Translations under genes and position numbers: made by a program
Part shown: piece by piece, positions 17,549-27,000 of the stretch
Position numbering within the stretch: position 1 is the first letter of the stretch
Layout of the letters: each line of letters opens with the position of its first letter
Notes under the pieces: model-generated
Databases searched by the model: none
Told to the model about the DNA's origin: nothing
What the model saw: the letters and a program-made list of their open reading frames with translations, nothing else
Source: Balneolaceae bacterium
GTDB lineage: Bacteria; Bacteroidota; Rhodothermia; Balneolales; Balneolaceae
Direction: 5' to 3'
DNA length: 36,499 nt
Assembly: GCA_007134085.1 (NCBI GenBank)
Contig: SLLL01000052.1
Coordinates: 1-36,499 of the forward strand

Positions 17549-17628
17549 AGCTCTTTTGCCTGATGGCTTAGATGCTTACGGTTTCAACATTGAATCAAAA
17601 AAAGTATTTATAACCACACCCTGCTACC

Positions 17629-17919
17629 ATGGAAGACCTCATTTTTAACCTCTTTATTTTTGTTCTAGCCTCTTTTGTTGGCTTTGAACTCATCTCAAAA
17701 GTGCCGCCAACGCTACACACCCCGCTTATGTCGGGCGCGAACGCTATATCCGGCATCACACTGATTGGTGCTTTAATTATTGCCGGTGGCTCTGAAAGCG
17801 TTTATGCACAGTGGATTGGCTTTGCCGCCATTATTTTTGCCACTATAAATGTGGTTGGCGGATTTATGGTTACCGACAGAATGCTCGAGATGTTCAAGAA
17901 AAAGGAGGATGATAAATGA
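17629..17919 (+). CDS. pntAB: NAD(P) transhydrogenase alpha subunit part 2 (membrane)
   Basis: The 96-residue membrane protein has about three helices (4-24, 35-56 and 60-83). It contains the family segment FVGFELISKVPPTLHTPLMSGANAISG, where the conserved SKVPPxLHTPLMS loop shapes the proton path. It forms part of domain II with PntB. It starts 80 bases after pntAA. Its stop overlaps the pntB start in an ATGA (17916-17919), showing translational coupling. Split PntAA/PntAB is common outside enterobacteria. Confidence 0.96.
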   Translation: MEDLIFNLFIFVLASFVGFELISKVPPTLHTPLMSGANAISGITLIGALIIAGGSESVYAQWIGFAAIIFATINVVGGFMVTDRMLEMFKKKEDDK

Positions 17920-19334
17920 GCCAGTTTCTACCTGAGTTTTTACAGGCGTATATACCAACAACCATACAGCTGATTTACCTGATAGCAACGGGCTTTTTTA
18001 TTGTTGGGATAAAGCGCCTTGGGTCGCCCGCAACAGCACGTTCCGGCAACCAGATGGCCTCTTTCGGTATGCTGCTTGGCGTTGTGGTTACCCTCTTCGA
18101 CCGAGAGATTGTCAGTTTTGAATTTATTATTGCCGGTGTTGTAATCGGAGCACTGTTAGGTGCAATAGCCGCCAAAAAGGTGCAGATGACTGCCATGCCC
18201 GAAATGGTTGCTATCTTTAATGGGTTTGGGGGCGGTGCTTCGGCACTTGTAGCATGGGGCGAATTCACACGGCTAGATCCCACCCTTTTCGAAACCCAGG
18301 CCCTGGTAACAACCGGACTGAGTATTTTGATTGGTTCCATCACCTTTACAGGAAGTTTTATCGCGTTCGGGAAGCTGAAAGGCTTTATTCCCGGCGGGAG
18401 AATTGCACTGCCCGGGCAAAATATCATCAATCTTGTGCTCACCTTTGTGGCACTTGGGCTTGTGGGCTGGTTCACTATAGATCCTGAATATCAGCTCGTT
18501 TTCTGGTCGCTGTTTGGGCTGGCACTGTTGATCGGGGCCTTTACTGTACTCCCAATTGGCGGAGCGGATATGCCGGTGGTAATTTCACTTCTCAACTCCT
18601 ACTCCGGTATTGCGGCGTCTATGGCAGGTTTTGTGCTCGGGAATAACCTTCTCATTATCAGTGGTGCGCTTGTGGGTGCTGCCGGCCTGATTTTGACCAA
18701 CATTATGTGTAAGGCAATGAACCGAACCCTCCCCAATGTGCTGTTCGGGGCATTTGGTGGATCGGATGACCCCGCCCAAACCGGCACTGTGGGCGACAAG
18801 AGTATTCAGCAAACCTCCGCTGATGATGCAGCTATTCAGTGCGCGTATGCTAAAAAGGTTGTGGTTACTCCCGGTTATGGCCTTGCGGTAGCCCAGGCGC
18901 AGCATGTGCTCAAGGAGGTGGCTAATCTCCTCGAAGAGCGTGGTGTTACAGTAAAGTATGGAATCCATCCGGTAGCTGGACGCATGCCCGGACACATGAA
19001 CGTTCTGCTTGCTGAGGCAGATGTACCTTACGATCAGCTCTACGATATGGACGAGATCAACCCCGAATTTGCCTCAACAGATGTGGTGCTGATTATTGGC
19101 GCGAATGATGTTGTGAATCCGGCAGCAAAAACCACTCCCGGCAGCCCTATCTACGGCATGCCGATTTTAAATGTGGATGAAGCAAAACGCACCATTGTAT
19201 TCAAACGAAGTATGAGTACCGGGTATGCAGGAATTGAAAACGACCTGTTTTACAGCGATAAGAATCAGATGTTTTTCGGTGATGCGAAGAAATCGCTGCA
19301 GGAACTGGCTACCGCTATTAAGGAGTTAGATTAA
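17916..19334 (+). CDS. pntB: NAD(P) transhydrogenase beta subunit (membrane and NADP-binding domain III)
   Basis: The 472-residue protein has nine or so N-terminal membrane helices (to about residue 270), including MPEMVAIFNGFGGGASALVA and LPIGGADMPVVISLLNSYSG. The C-terminal NADP(H)-binding domain III carries VVVTPGYGLAVAQAQH (315-330), HPVAGRMPGHMNVLLAEA (351-368), VVLIIGANDVVNPAA (390-404) and the KRSMSTGYAGIEN loop (430-442). With PntAA and PntAB it couples inward proton flow to NADPH formation. The full set of conserved loops suggests a working enzyme. An M50 peptidase gene begins 36 bases downstream. Confidence 0.97.
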   Translation: MSQFLPEFLQAYIPTTIQLIYLIATGFFIVGIKRLGSPATARSGNQMASFGMLLGVVVTLFDREIVSFEFIIAGVVIGALLGAIAAKKVQMTAMPEMVAIFNGFGGGASALVAWGEFTRLDPTLFETQALVTTGLSILIGSITFTGSFIAFGKLKGFIPGGRIALPGQNIINLVLTFVALGLVGWFTIDPEYQLVFWSLFGLALLIGAFTVLPIGGADMPVVISLLNSYSGIAASMAGFVLGNNLLIISGALVGAAGLILTNIMCKAMNRTLPNVLFGAFGGSDDPAQTGTVGDKSIQQTSADDAAIQCAYAKKVVVTPGYGLAVAQAQHVLKEVANLLEERGVTVKYGIHPVAGRMPGHMNVLLAEADVPYDQLYDMDEINPEFASTDVVLIIGANDVVNPAAKTTPGSPIYGMPILNVDEAKRTIVFKRSMSTGYAGIENDLFYSDKNQMFFGDAKKSLQELATAIKELD

Positions 19335-19370
19335 TTCATGCATTCAAAATTGTTCTTTAGATAATTGTAA

Positions 19371-20507
19371 ATGGCCGCGGTTAACTGGAAAAAAATCTTT
19401 CTTTTAGTAACTGCAATGTTTGTGGGTGCAGGCTCCGTGCTGCTCTACTTATTAGTGCGCGACAGCTTTGAATTAGTACTTCCCTCCTGGCCGGTATCGA
19501 TACTTGCAGTAATAGCGGCTCTTTTCCTATCTGTATTTGCCCATGAACTCGGACATTTGACTGCCGGGATTATTCACAAATTTAAGTTTTACATGTTTAC
19601 TGTTGGGCCTTTTAAAGTGGAAAAAACAGATAATGGCCTCAGGCCGGGATTAAATCTAAACCTCAACGTAGCCGGAGGGCTTGCTTTGATGGTGCCTACC
19701 TCCAAAACATTCAACAGATCAGAATATGCCTGGTTTATAGCAGGTGGGCCAATAGGTTCTTTCCTGTTTTTCATTATTCTTGCGGCTGTCGCTTTCACGG
19801 TTAATTCTGTTTATGGAGCAGAAGGAGCTGCGAATTCCATAATCTATTTTTCATGGCTTACAGCTGTAATCAGCCTGGGTGTTGGTGCCACTGCACTATT
19901 TCCTGATGAAGAGAATGGCCTCGAAACAGATGGCACCCATCTGAAAGATTTGCTTAGAGGCGGGAAAAAAGCGTTGATAAAGCAGTATGTAATGCAGTTG
20001 TACACATCAACATTTAATGGCACCCGTCCAAGAGATTACGATGCAGAAATTCTTGCAAAATTAAAGAGAGCTATTAATGAACAGAAAAGCAGTAATTCCA
20101 TCATAGCAAAACTCTTCACTTACACTCACTTATTAGATAAAGATGAAGTTGAGAAAGCAGGAGAAATCATCAACGAGCTTTCAGCTACCGCCAAAGAGGC
20201 AAAAAATGAATTATTGAACCCAAGTATTTTTCTCGAAAAATCCTTTTTTGAAGCATACTACAACAATAACATTGAAACGGCAGAACTATACTTTGAAAAA
20301 GGGAAAAAAGGATACAGCGAAAAGGGGACATTAAAACGGGTAGAAACGATTCTTTTGCTAAAAAAGGGAGAGTTTGATTCTGCAAAAACTATATCTGAGC
20401 AGGCTTTCAAAGCATTAAACAACAGCTACGATAAAGGAGGTGCAAAATGGGAAAAAGAGTTGCTTGAGAAAGCACTTAAAGAGAGTGGTGTTCAGTTGAA
20501 TAGCTGA
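19371..20507 (+). CDS. M50-type (site-2 protease-like) membrane metallopeptidase with helical C-terminal domain
   Basis: The 378-residue protein has two N-terminal membrane helices (about 8-29 and 40-57). The zinc motif is FAHELGH (His58-Glu59-xx-His62), followed by further membrane spans near 125-145 and 157-178. A possible third-ligand region, ATALFPDEENGLETDG, stands where M50 proteins usually have an Asp-Gly pair. The last 180 residues are soluble and helical, with repeated Ala/Lys/Glu helices suggestive of TPR-like packing, and may bind substrate or a partner. Its close spacing after pntB suggests read-through, although no functional link to transhydrogenase is known. The protease family is likely; the substrate is unknown. 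Confidence 0.82.
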   Translation: MAAVNWKKIFLLVTAMFVGAGSVLLYLLVRDSFELVLPSWPVSILAVIAALFLSVFAHELGHLTAGIIHKFKFYMFTVGPFKVEKTDNGLRPGLNLNLNVAGGLALMVPTSKTFNRSEYAWFIAGGPIGSFLFFIILAAVAFTVNSVYGAEGAANSIIYFSWLTAVISLGVGATALFPDEENGLETDGTHLKDLLRGGKKALIKQYVMQLYTSTFNGTRPRDYDAEILAKLKRAINEQKSSNSIIAKLFTYTHLLDKDEVEKAGEIINELSATAKEAKNELLNPSIFLEKSFFEAYYNNNIETAELYFEKGKKGYSEKGTLKRVETILLLKKGEFDSAKTISEQAFKALNNSYDKGGAKWEKELLEKALKESGVQLNS

Positions 20508-20540
20508 TTTGAATACAATACCGCGCTATTCGATCCCAAA

Positions 20541-20575
20541 AAATAAAAGCCCCGATCAGTATCAGGGCTTTCGTT
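20541..20575. terminator. Bidirectional terminator between convergent genes
   Basis: AAAGCCCCGAT (20546-20556) pairs with ATCAGGGCTTT (20561-20571) around a 4-nt loop, with one C/A mismatch. It lies 38 bases past the M50 stop and 33 bases past the stop of the minus-strand sugar dehydrogenase. On the minus strand the stem is followed by TTTTATTTTTT; on plus by a weaker TTTCGTT. Confidence 0.85.
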
Positions 20576-20603
20576 CAATTCAGATTTGATAAAGAGTTGT
20601 AAA

Positions 20604-21806
20604 TTAATCCACAGGCAGAATCCTGCTTATTGTACCGTTCGATTCGTTGCTAAAGTAGATGTAACCATCCGGGGCTTCTCTAACGTCACGTATGCGGCCT
20701 ATTCCCTCCAGAATTCGTTCTTCATGTACGTACTCTTCGCCATCCAAAACAATTCTTGAGATCAACTGGAATGCCAGTGCACCATTCAGAGCATCGCCCT
20801 GCCATCCGGGATATTTATCGCTGGTAACGAACGTCATACCCGATGGGGCTATGGATGGCGTCCAGTGCATCACAGGCTGCTCCATACCCTCTTTTTCGGT
20901 ATGTTCCGTTATGATGGTACCGTTATAGTTAATTCCATACGTAATTTCAGGCCAGCCATAATTTGCACCCGGCTTGTTATGCACGTTCAGCTCATCACCA
21001 CCTCTTGGGCCATGCAGGTTACTCCAGACAACTCCCGTTTCCGGGTGTACGGCCATTCCCTGAATATTTCTGAGGCCGTATGCATAAATCTCATCCAGCC
21101 CATCGCGGCCCACAAAAGGGTTATCCTGAGGCACCGATCCGTCATCATGCAACCTGAAAAGATTTCCGTGAGAGTTACTGATATCCTGAGCGGTGTTCAT
21201 TGCACCACGATCACCAATAGAAAAGTACATGTAACCTTCAGGATCAAACACAATGCGGCTGCCAAAGTGATGGCGGGCTGTAGTGAATGGCTGCCCCACA
21301 TACACATCCTCAACGTTGGTGAGGGAGTGAGAGTCCGCATCAAACTGCGCTCTCATAATTGCTGTATTACCGCCACCGGAACCGGGCTTAGAGTAACTCA
21401 TGTAGATCCAACCGTTCTCCTCATAATCGGGATGAAGTACTATGTCAAGAAGCCCACCCTGGCCGCGAGCGTACACTTCAGGCACGCCACCAACAGGATC
21501 GCTAACAAGCCGCCCTTCTTTAACGAGCCGCAAGGTGCCATCTCTCTCTGTGATTAGCATGGTGCCATCGGGTAAAAATGCCATTCCCCAAGCAATATTC
21601 AGGCCGCTAATTACGGTTTGAATCTGGAAGTTCAGTTCTTCAGATTGATGTATTTCACCAACTTCATCCGGCAAAGGAAAGTAGAAGTTTGAACTGAATT
21701 CATACTCTTTTCCATTATCATTGTTGTTAACTTCCGGGCTGATTTCAATACTTTCAGAGCAAGCAATCATCGGGAATAGTAGTAAAACGGGCAGAATCAT
21801 TTTCAT
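20604..21806 (-). CDS. PQQ-dependent soluble aldose/glucose dehydrogenase-like lipoprotein
   Basis: A lipoprotein signal (KMILPVLLLFPMIAC) is followed by a six-bladed beta-propeller of the sGDH/Asd family. Typical blades include NIAWGMAFLPDGTMLITERD, GGLLDIVLHPDYEENGWIYM, RHHFGSRIVFDPEGYMYFSI, DRGAMNTAQD, IYAYGLRNIQGMAVHPETG, GPRGGDELNVHNKPGANYGW and the closing IGRIRDVREAPDGYIYFSN. The His in RHHFGSR is the likely general base and the GLRN loop is near the PQQ site. Homologues oxidise aldoses in the periplasm and pass electrons to a quinone or cytochrome. ATG 21806 gives a conventional signal peptide; ATG 21830 would add eight residues. It is divergent from a lipoprotein flavin oxidoreductase. 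Confidence 0.9.
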   Translation of the reverse strand: MKMILPVLLLFPMIACSESIEISPEVNNNDNGKEYEFSSNFYFPLPDEVGEIHQSEELNFQIQTVISGLNIAWGMAFLPDGTMLITERDGTLRLVKEGRLVSDPVGGVPEVYARGQGGLLDIVLHPDYEENGWIYMSYSKPGSGGGNTAIMRAQFDADSHSLTNVEDVYVGQPFTTARHHFGSRIVFDPEGYMYFSIGDRGAMNTAQDISNSHGNLFRLHDDGSVPQDNPFVGRDGLDEIYAYGLRNIQGMAVHPETGVVWSNLHGPRGGDELNVHNKPGANYGWPEITYGINYNGTIITEHTEKEGMEQPVMHWTPSIAPSGMTFVTSDKYPGWQGDALNGALAFQLISRIVLDGEEYVHEERILEGIGRIRDVREAPDGYIYFSNESNGTISRILPVD

Positions 21807-22009
21807 AGCGTTTTGTATCAATTGAATCATAATTCAATAATTTTTATAAAAGTTTACACTCACTAATTAAACCTAAATTATTGCATTACTCAACCAATTA
21901 AGCTCTGTGTGAATGTTTTTTCATTTTTTTAACAATCTTCTGTAAACTTGGATTCGCGTAAATATTCAAGTTTATTGACATTGCAAAAAACCAACTCTCT
22001 TCTAAACAA

Positions 22010-24013
22010 ATGAATTACCTCAGACAGATTATCTCATTTACTCTTTTATCTCTAACATTGCTTCTTTTATCCGCATGTAATTATCAAAATGAAGATGGAT
22101 ATGAGCAGATTATTCAAACCGATCTGCTAGTAGCCGGTGGGGGTGCAAGCGGAACCTCAGCTGCAATACAGGCGGCAAGAGATGGTGTTGATGTAGTGGT
22201 AGTTGAACCCTCTCCGTGGCTTGGGGGTATGCTGACTGCTGCCGGTGTTAGTGCAACAGATGGCAATCATAACCTGCCATCCGGCATTTGGGGAGAATTC
22301 CGTGAAAAACTTAGGGAATACTATGGAGGCGCTGAGGCGCTGGCTACAGGGTGGATCAGCCACACACTGTTTGAACCGCATGTGGGCAACCGAATTCTGA
22401 ATGAAATGATGGATAATTATCCGAACATCCGGAGAGTTCATGGGTTTTATATTGATGAGGCCATCATGGAAGGTAACCGGGTTACCGGTGCTACTTTTTT
22501 TGATATGGATGGAAACAGGCTTCGGGTTGAAGCAACTATCAGTATTGATGCAACCGAATATGGCGATTTAATGGCACGTTCAGGTGCTGATTATTTTATC
22601 GGGCTTGACCCCAAAAGCAGAACCGGTGAAGAGATAGCACCCACACATGGCAATAGTGCAATTCAGGATCTCACCTATACAGCAACACTGAAAGATTTTG
22701 GCCCTGATGCAGACATGACCATCCCAAGGCCTGCCAACTATCAGCCATCCATCTTTTTGAATGCCTGTAAAGAACTGAGTGAAGACCCTGAAACATTTGA
22801 TGGCGTGGATTGTGTAGAGATGATGGATTATGCCCGCCTGCCGAATGATAAATTTTTGATCAACTGGCCAAATAATGGAAATGATTACTACTTGAATGTT
22901 TTGGAGATGAATCATCATGAACGGCTTACGCTTTATGAGGAAGCAAAAAACCGAACCCGTCAGTTTATCTATTTCATACAGGCCGAAGGCGGGTTCAAAA
23001 ATCTTGGCCTTGCTGATGATGAATACGGTACGGATGATCTTTTCCCGCATATACCCTACCACAGAGAGTCGCGGAGGCTTGATGGGCTTACCATGCTCAC
23101 CATGAATGAGTTAATTGATCCTTATGCTGTTGAAAACGATCTGTATAAAACTGCAATTGCAGTTGGCGATTACCCACTGGATCATCATCGGGACCTGAAC
23201 CCATCACCACCTTCGCACCTTCTTGAACCCGGCGACCGTGAACCCTACCAGTTCGAAACCCGATTCGGTGCATTTCCACCTATTCCATCGTTTTCTATCC
23301 CCTTTGGTTCATTAATCCCAAAAACCATTGATGGCTTGTTTGTTGCAGAGAAGAGTATTTCCGTAAGCAGTATTGCAAATGGCTCGAGCAGGTTACAGCC
23401 TGTAGTGATGGGCATAGGCCAGGCAGCCGGTTTAGCTGCGGCTATTGCAATTAGGCATAATTTACAGCCTCGCAACCTGCCGCTAAGACAGGTACAACAA
23501 GCACTGCTCGATACAGACAGCTGGGCACTGCCATTTATCGATTCTACGCCTGATGACTGGCATTTTCAACCTATACAGAGAGTTGGGCTAAGCGGGGTAT
23601 TAAAAGGCCACGGCGTACCTTATGCCTGGGCTAACCAAACCTGGATCTACCCTGATAGCACAATGAGTACCAATGAACTTGCGGATGCCATTTCGCGGGC
23701 TGTAGATTCGCCTGTGCAAACCCCGCCGGAAAGTAATACGCGGGTCGGCGTGATTTTATCAATCTGGCAGCAAATCGGATCGCCAGCACCATCAGGAGAG
23801 GTTCCTTTTTCTGATGTTGATTCAACCATAATTGCATACGATGCCATTGCCTTTGCCGCTGAAAATGGCTGGCTTGATGGATGGATTACAAATGATAAGT
23901 TTGAACTGAATAACCCAATCAAACGAAAAGAGTTCGCAAAAATAGTGGATGTTGCTTTAGATCCGTTTAAAAATCTACCAATAGCCATAGTACCGGAGCG
24001 GTACAACAGGTAG
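22010..24013 (+). CDS. FAD-dependent oxidoreductase lipoprotein with C-terminal S-layer-homology-like repeats
   Basis: The 667-residue protein has a lipoprotein signal (TLLLLSAC, lipid Cys23). An FAD_oxidored-type domain follows, with the dinucleotide motif LLVAGGGASGTSAAIQAARD (39-58), SPWLGGMLTAAGVSATDGNH and the late FAD motif GLFVAEKSISVSSIANGSSR, then QPVVMGIGQAAGLAAAIAIR. The last 150 residues differ from ordinary members. Residues about 515-566 (GVLKGHG, TWIYPDSTMSTNELADAI) and 598-650 (PFSDVD, YDAIAFAAENGWLDGW, NPIKRKEFAKIVD) each look like an SLH repeat. The repeats suggest attachment to cell-wall or surface glycan from a lipid-anchored enzyme. The substrate is unknown; related proteins act on sugars or polyols. 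Confidence 0.87.
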   Translation: MNYLRQIISFTLLSLTLLLLSACNYQNEDGYEQIIQTDLLVAGGGASGTSAAIQAARDGVDVVVVEPSPWLGGMLTAAGVSATDGNHNLPSGIWGEFREKLREYYGGAEALATGWISHTLFEPHVGNRILNEMMDNYPNIRRVHGFYIDEAIMEGNRVTGATFFDMDGNRLRVEATISIDATEYGDLMARSGADYFIGLDPKSRTGEEIAPTHGNSAIQDLTYTATLKDFGPDADMTIPRPANYQPSIFLNACKELSEDPETFDGVDCVEMMDYARLPNDKFLINWPNNGNDYYLNVLEMNHHERLTLYEEAKNRTRQFIYFIQAEGGFKNLGLADDEYGTDDLFPHIPYHRESRRLDGLTMLTMNELIDPYAVENDLYKTAIAVGDYPLDHHRDLNPSPPSHLLEPGDREPYQFETRFGAFPPIPSFSIPFGSLIPKTIDGLFVAEKSISVSSIANGSSRLQPVVMGIGQAAGLAAAIAIRHNLQPRNLPLRQVQQALLDTDSWALPFIDSTPDDWHFQPIQRVGLSGVLKGHGVPYAWANQTWIYPDSTMSTNELADAISRAVDSPVQTPPESNTRVGVILSIWQQIGSPAPSGEVPFSDVDSTIIAYDAIAFAAENGWLDGWITNDKFELNNPIKRKEFAKIVDVALDPFKNLPIAIVPERYNR

Positions 24014-24034
24014 TTAACAGGTAGTTAACAGGTA
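24005..24034. repeat. 11-bp tandem repeat over the stop codon of the FAD oxidoreductase gene
   Basis: AACAGGTAGTT occurs at 24005-24015 and 24016-24026, and its first eight bases (AACAGGTA) occur again at 24027-24034. The first copy contains the TAG stop. Gain or loss of copies would not change the protein, because the stop lies in the first unit. Confidence 0.8.
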
Positions 24035-24056
24035 ATCATTAGATAAGGCTGGCTGG

Positions 24057-27000
24057 TTAAACTACTTCATCAGCGATTAATTCATCAGGTTTATTATCAC
24101 TTTTTGATGATGTTCGGGCATTGGTAAGTGGAAGTGTAAAACTAAATACACTTCCCTTGCCAATTTCACTTTCTACCCAAATTTTTCCATCCTGAAGCAC
24201 AACAAACTCCTTACATAATGCAAGGCCCATTCCAGCCCCTTTCTCTCCCTGAGTACCCAGTTTCGAATGTTCTTTAGAACCGCCAAATATCTGTTCTAAC
24301 CGCTCACTTTCAATGCCTACACCCTGATCAATAACCGATACAGTTGCGCAAGAGTCATCTTTTTCCAGTTTTATTGTTATCGATTTACCAATCCCGGAAA
24401 ATTTTATTGCGTTGGATAACAGGTTACGCAATACCGTCTTAGTCATATTTTTATCAGCTCTGGCGAACAAAGGCATATCCGCATCAATCAAAACACTTAC
24501 CTGTTTAAACGCAGCCTGAGAAGCTACCATATCAACTACCTCATTGATTAAACTTTTCATCTCAACATTTTCGATATTTACGTTTAATCCACCACCCCTT
24601 GTTCCGGACCATTGCAACAGATTTTCGAGCAAATTGAGTGAGTTTTTGCCCGAATCCAGAATCATATCGGTAATTTCAGAATATTCTTCATTGCCCTTCT
24701 GTTCAAACTCAAGCTTAAGAAGCTCAACGTATCCTAAAATTGTGTTAAAAGGATTCCTCAAATCGTGAGCTAATATGCGATGAAGTTTATTTTTTTCTTC
24801 AATCAATTTTTTCAACTCTTCATTAGAACTTTGCAGTTCAGTAGTTCTCGCTTCAACATCTTTTTGCAGCTGTAGGTTATATGCCCTGATCTGCCTTACC
24901 CTGTAGCGGTACAAAGCCGCGAGAAGAGCAATAAATAGAGTGAGAACAATCAAAAAGAACCATAGCGTTTGCCAGTATGGAGGAATAACTGTAATAGATA
25001 AGCTGGCTCCTTCTTCGTTCCAAAAGCCATCATTATTCGATGCCCTTACCATAAATGTGTATGTACCGGGCAGAAGTGAAGTATAGGTAGCTTCGCGTGC
25101 TCCAGTTGCCCGCTGCCAGCTGGTATCGAACCCCTCCAATTTATACTCGAATTTAACATTTTCAGCATTTCTGAAGCTAAGTGCTGTAAAGCGGAATGTG
25201 ATCCGTTGAGTATTATGTGGTATTTCAGAAATATCAGACATGGGACAATTTATTCCATCTAATTCTACCTCTTCAATAAATACTCTGGGCACTTCTCTGT
25301 TTTGCTGAAAAAGATCCGTTCTAAGCAAAGCCATACCTTGTACAGTAGGTATGAAGAGCTCACCTCGGGCGCTTAATAAGCTAGACGGCATAAAACCACC
25401 CGTAGTTTCACGAATTGGCATACCCTCAGAAACCCCAATCCTTGAAACTCTTACCCTCTCAATTTCATATGCTAAAAAAAGTTCTATCTGTTCATTTTCG
25501 ATAAAAAACACACCCATATTACCTGCCAGCCAGAGATTGTTATCCTCATCAAACTCAACCTGGGAGATAGTGTTATCAAAAAGCCCATTTTGTTCATCCA
25601 GAATCTTAGTTCTGCCATTCGAGTTGTAAATCAGCATACCGGCGCCATAACTGCCAAACCAAAACCTCCCTGAACTGTCGCGGTTTATGGTTCTGAAATT
25701 TGTGATTGAAAGCTGTTTAAACTCATCCGGTTTAGTAATGGTTGAGCCATTGTAATATCCTATACCGTTATCTGTGGCTACAAATATTGTTCCGCTCTCA
25801 TCTTCATAAATGGTTCTGGTTGCTGATACAATCTCACCTGAATCATTCAAAACCGAAATAACTTCATTTCCATCGTACTTGAAAAGCCCATAATAGTACG
25901 AACCAAACCATAAATTTCCTGCTCCATCTTCATGCATGGCGAGTACTACATCTGCATTTCGTAGCTCATCGGGGATGAACCGTTGAAACTGATTGGAGTT
26001 CTGTGGTTTATAGTATACTCCCCCGCCCCAGGTACCGGCCCAAACGGTTCCGTCAGATTGTTGCATTACAGACCAAACGCAGGTGTTAAGGATGCCGGTG
26101 GCTGACCCATACCTTCGATAAGCATCTTTATTTACCTGATACAAACCATCACAATTTGTGCCAATCCAAACATCGCCGCTTTGATCTTCTAATATAGCAG
26201 TAAGCGCTGTACCTGCTAAAAAATCGAACCTATCGCCCTGATAAACCGGTGTTTGTATAAGCTGAATCATACCATTAGCAGGTTTTGCCAGCCAAATAGA
26301 CCCCTCGTGATCAAACGTAAAATCTAATGTATGTATACCCGACAACAAGCTTACTTCTTTTTCATTTTCAAATAGGTTTTGCACCCGTAAAAACCCATTG
26401 TTGCCAGAGATGTAATGACTGCCATTAAAGTATTCTACTTTATGGATCATGGACTGCCCTATTTGTTCACGGCCTAATATAACCTCATATTGATCATCAC
26501 CTATCTTTACAATACCACTCTCGTGAACAATAACCATCTCTCCCTCATGCCACTGAATGTCTCTCAACCTGTAAATTGTTCTGAACGATCGAACAGTTAA
26601 CTCTTCATCTATTAATACTGAGATTGAATTTTCATCTTCGTTATACCTAACAACCAATGTATGATCCTCGCCAATTCGCCCTAACTTATATACTTCGAAA
26701 TCAAAAACTACATATAACCGCCCATCATGCTCTCGGAAGCTTTGTACAGATTGCCTTGGCAGTTTAGTATACCTTCTGAATTCACCATCATTGAATGAAA
26801 AAAGGCCTCTGCTGGTGCCTACCCATAAGTTGTTATCAATAAAATTAAGATTTGTAACAAATGTATTTGGTGGTGTTAACTCTTCAGGTATTTTGTATAC
26901 TTTTGAAATATTCCCATCTATCATAACAACGTTGCTGTACTCAAGCCCGGCCCAAATTCTGCCTTGGCCATCCTCTGCAACTGCTGTAAAACGGTTTGAT

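Noticed and set aside
20865-21557. A 230-codon open frame on plus strand
   Set aside because: It is antisense to the PQQ-type dehydrogenase, whose propeller motifs are clear; no family features are seen in the antisense product.
21831-22009. Promoters in the divergent spacer of the two oxidoreductase lipoproteins
   Set aside because: TTGACA at 21975-21980 has no -10 box at proper spacing, and other matches were too weak to report.
22580-23062. A 160-codon minus-strand frame
   Set aside because: It is inside the FAD oxidoreductase gene on the opposite strand; a shadow frame.
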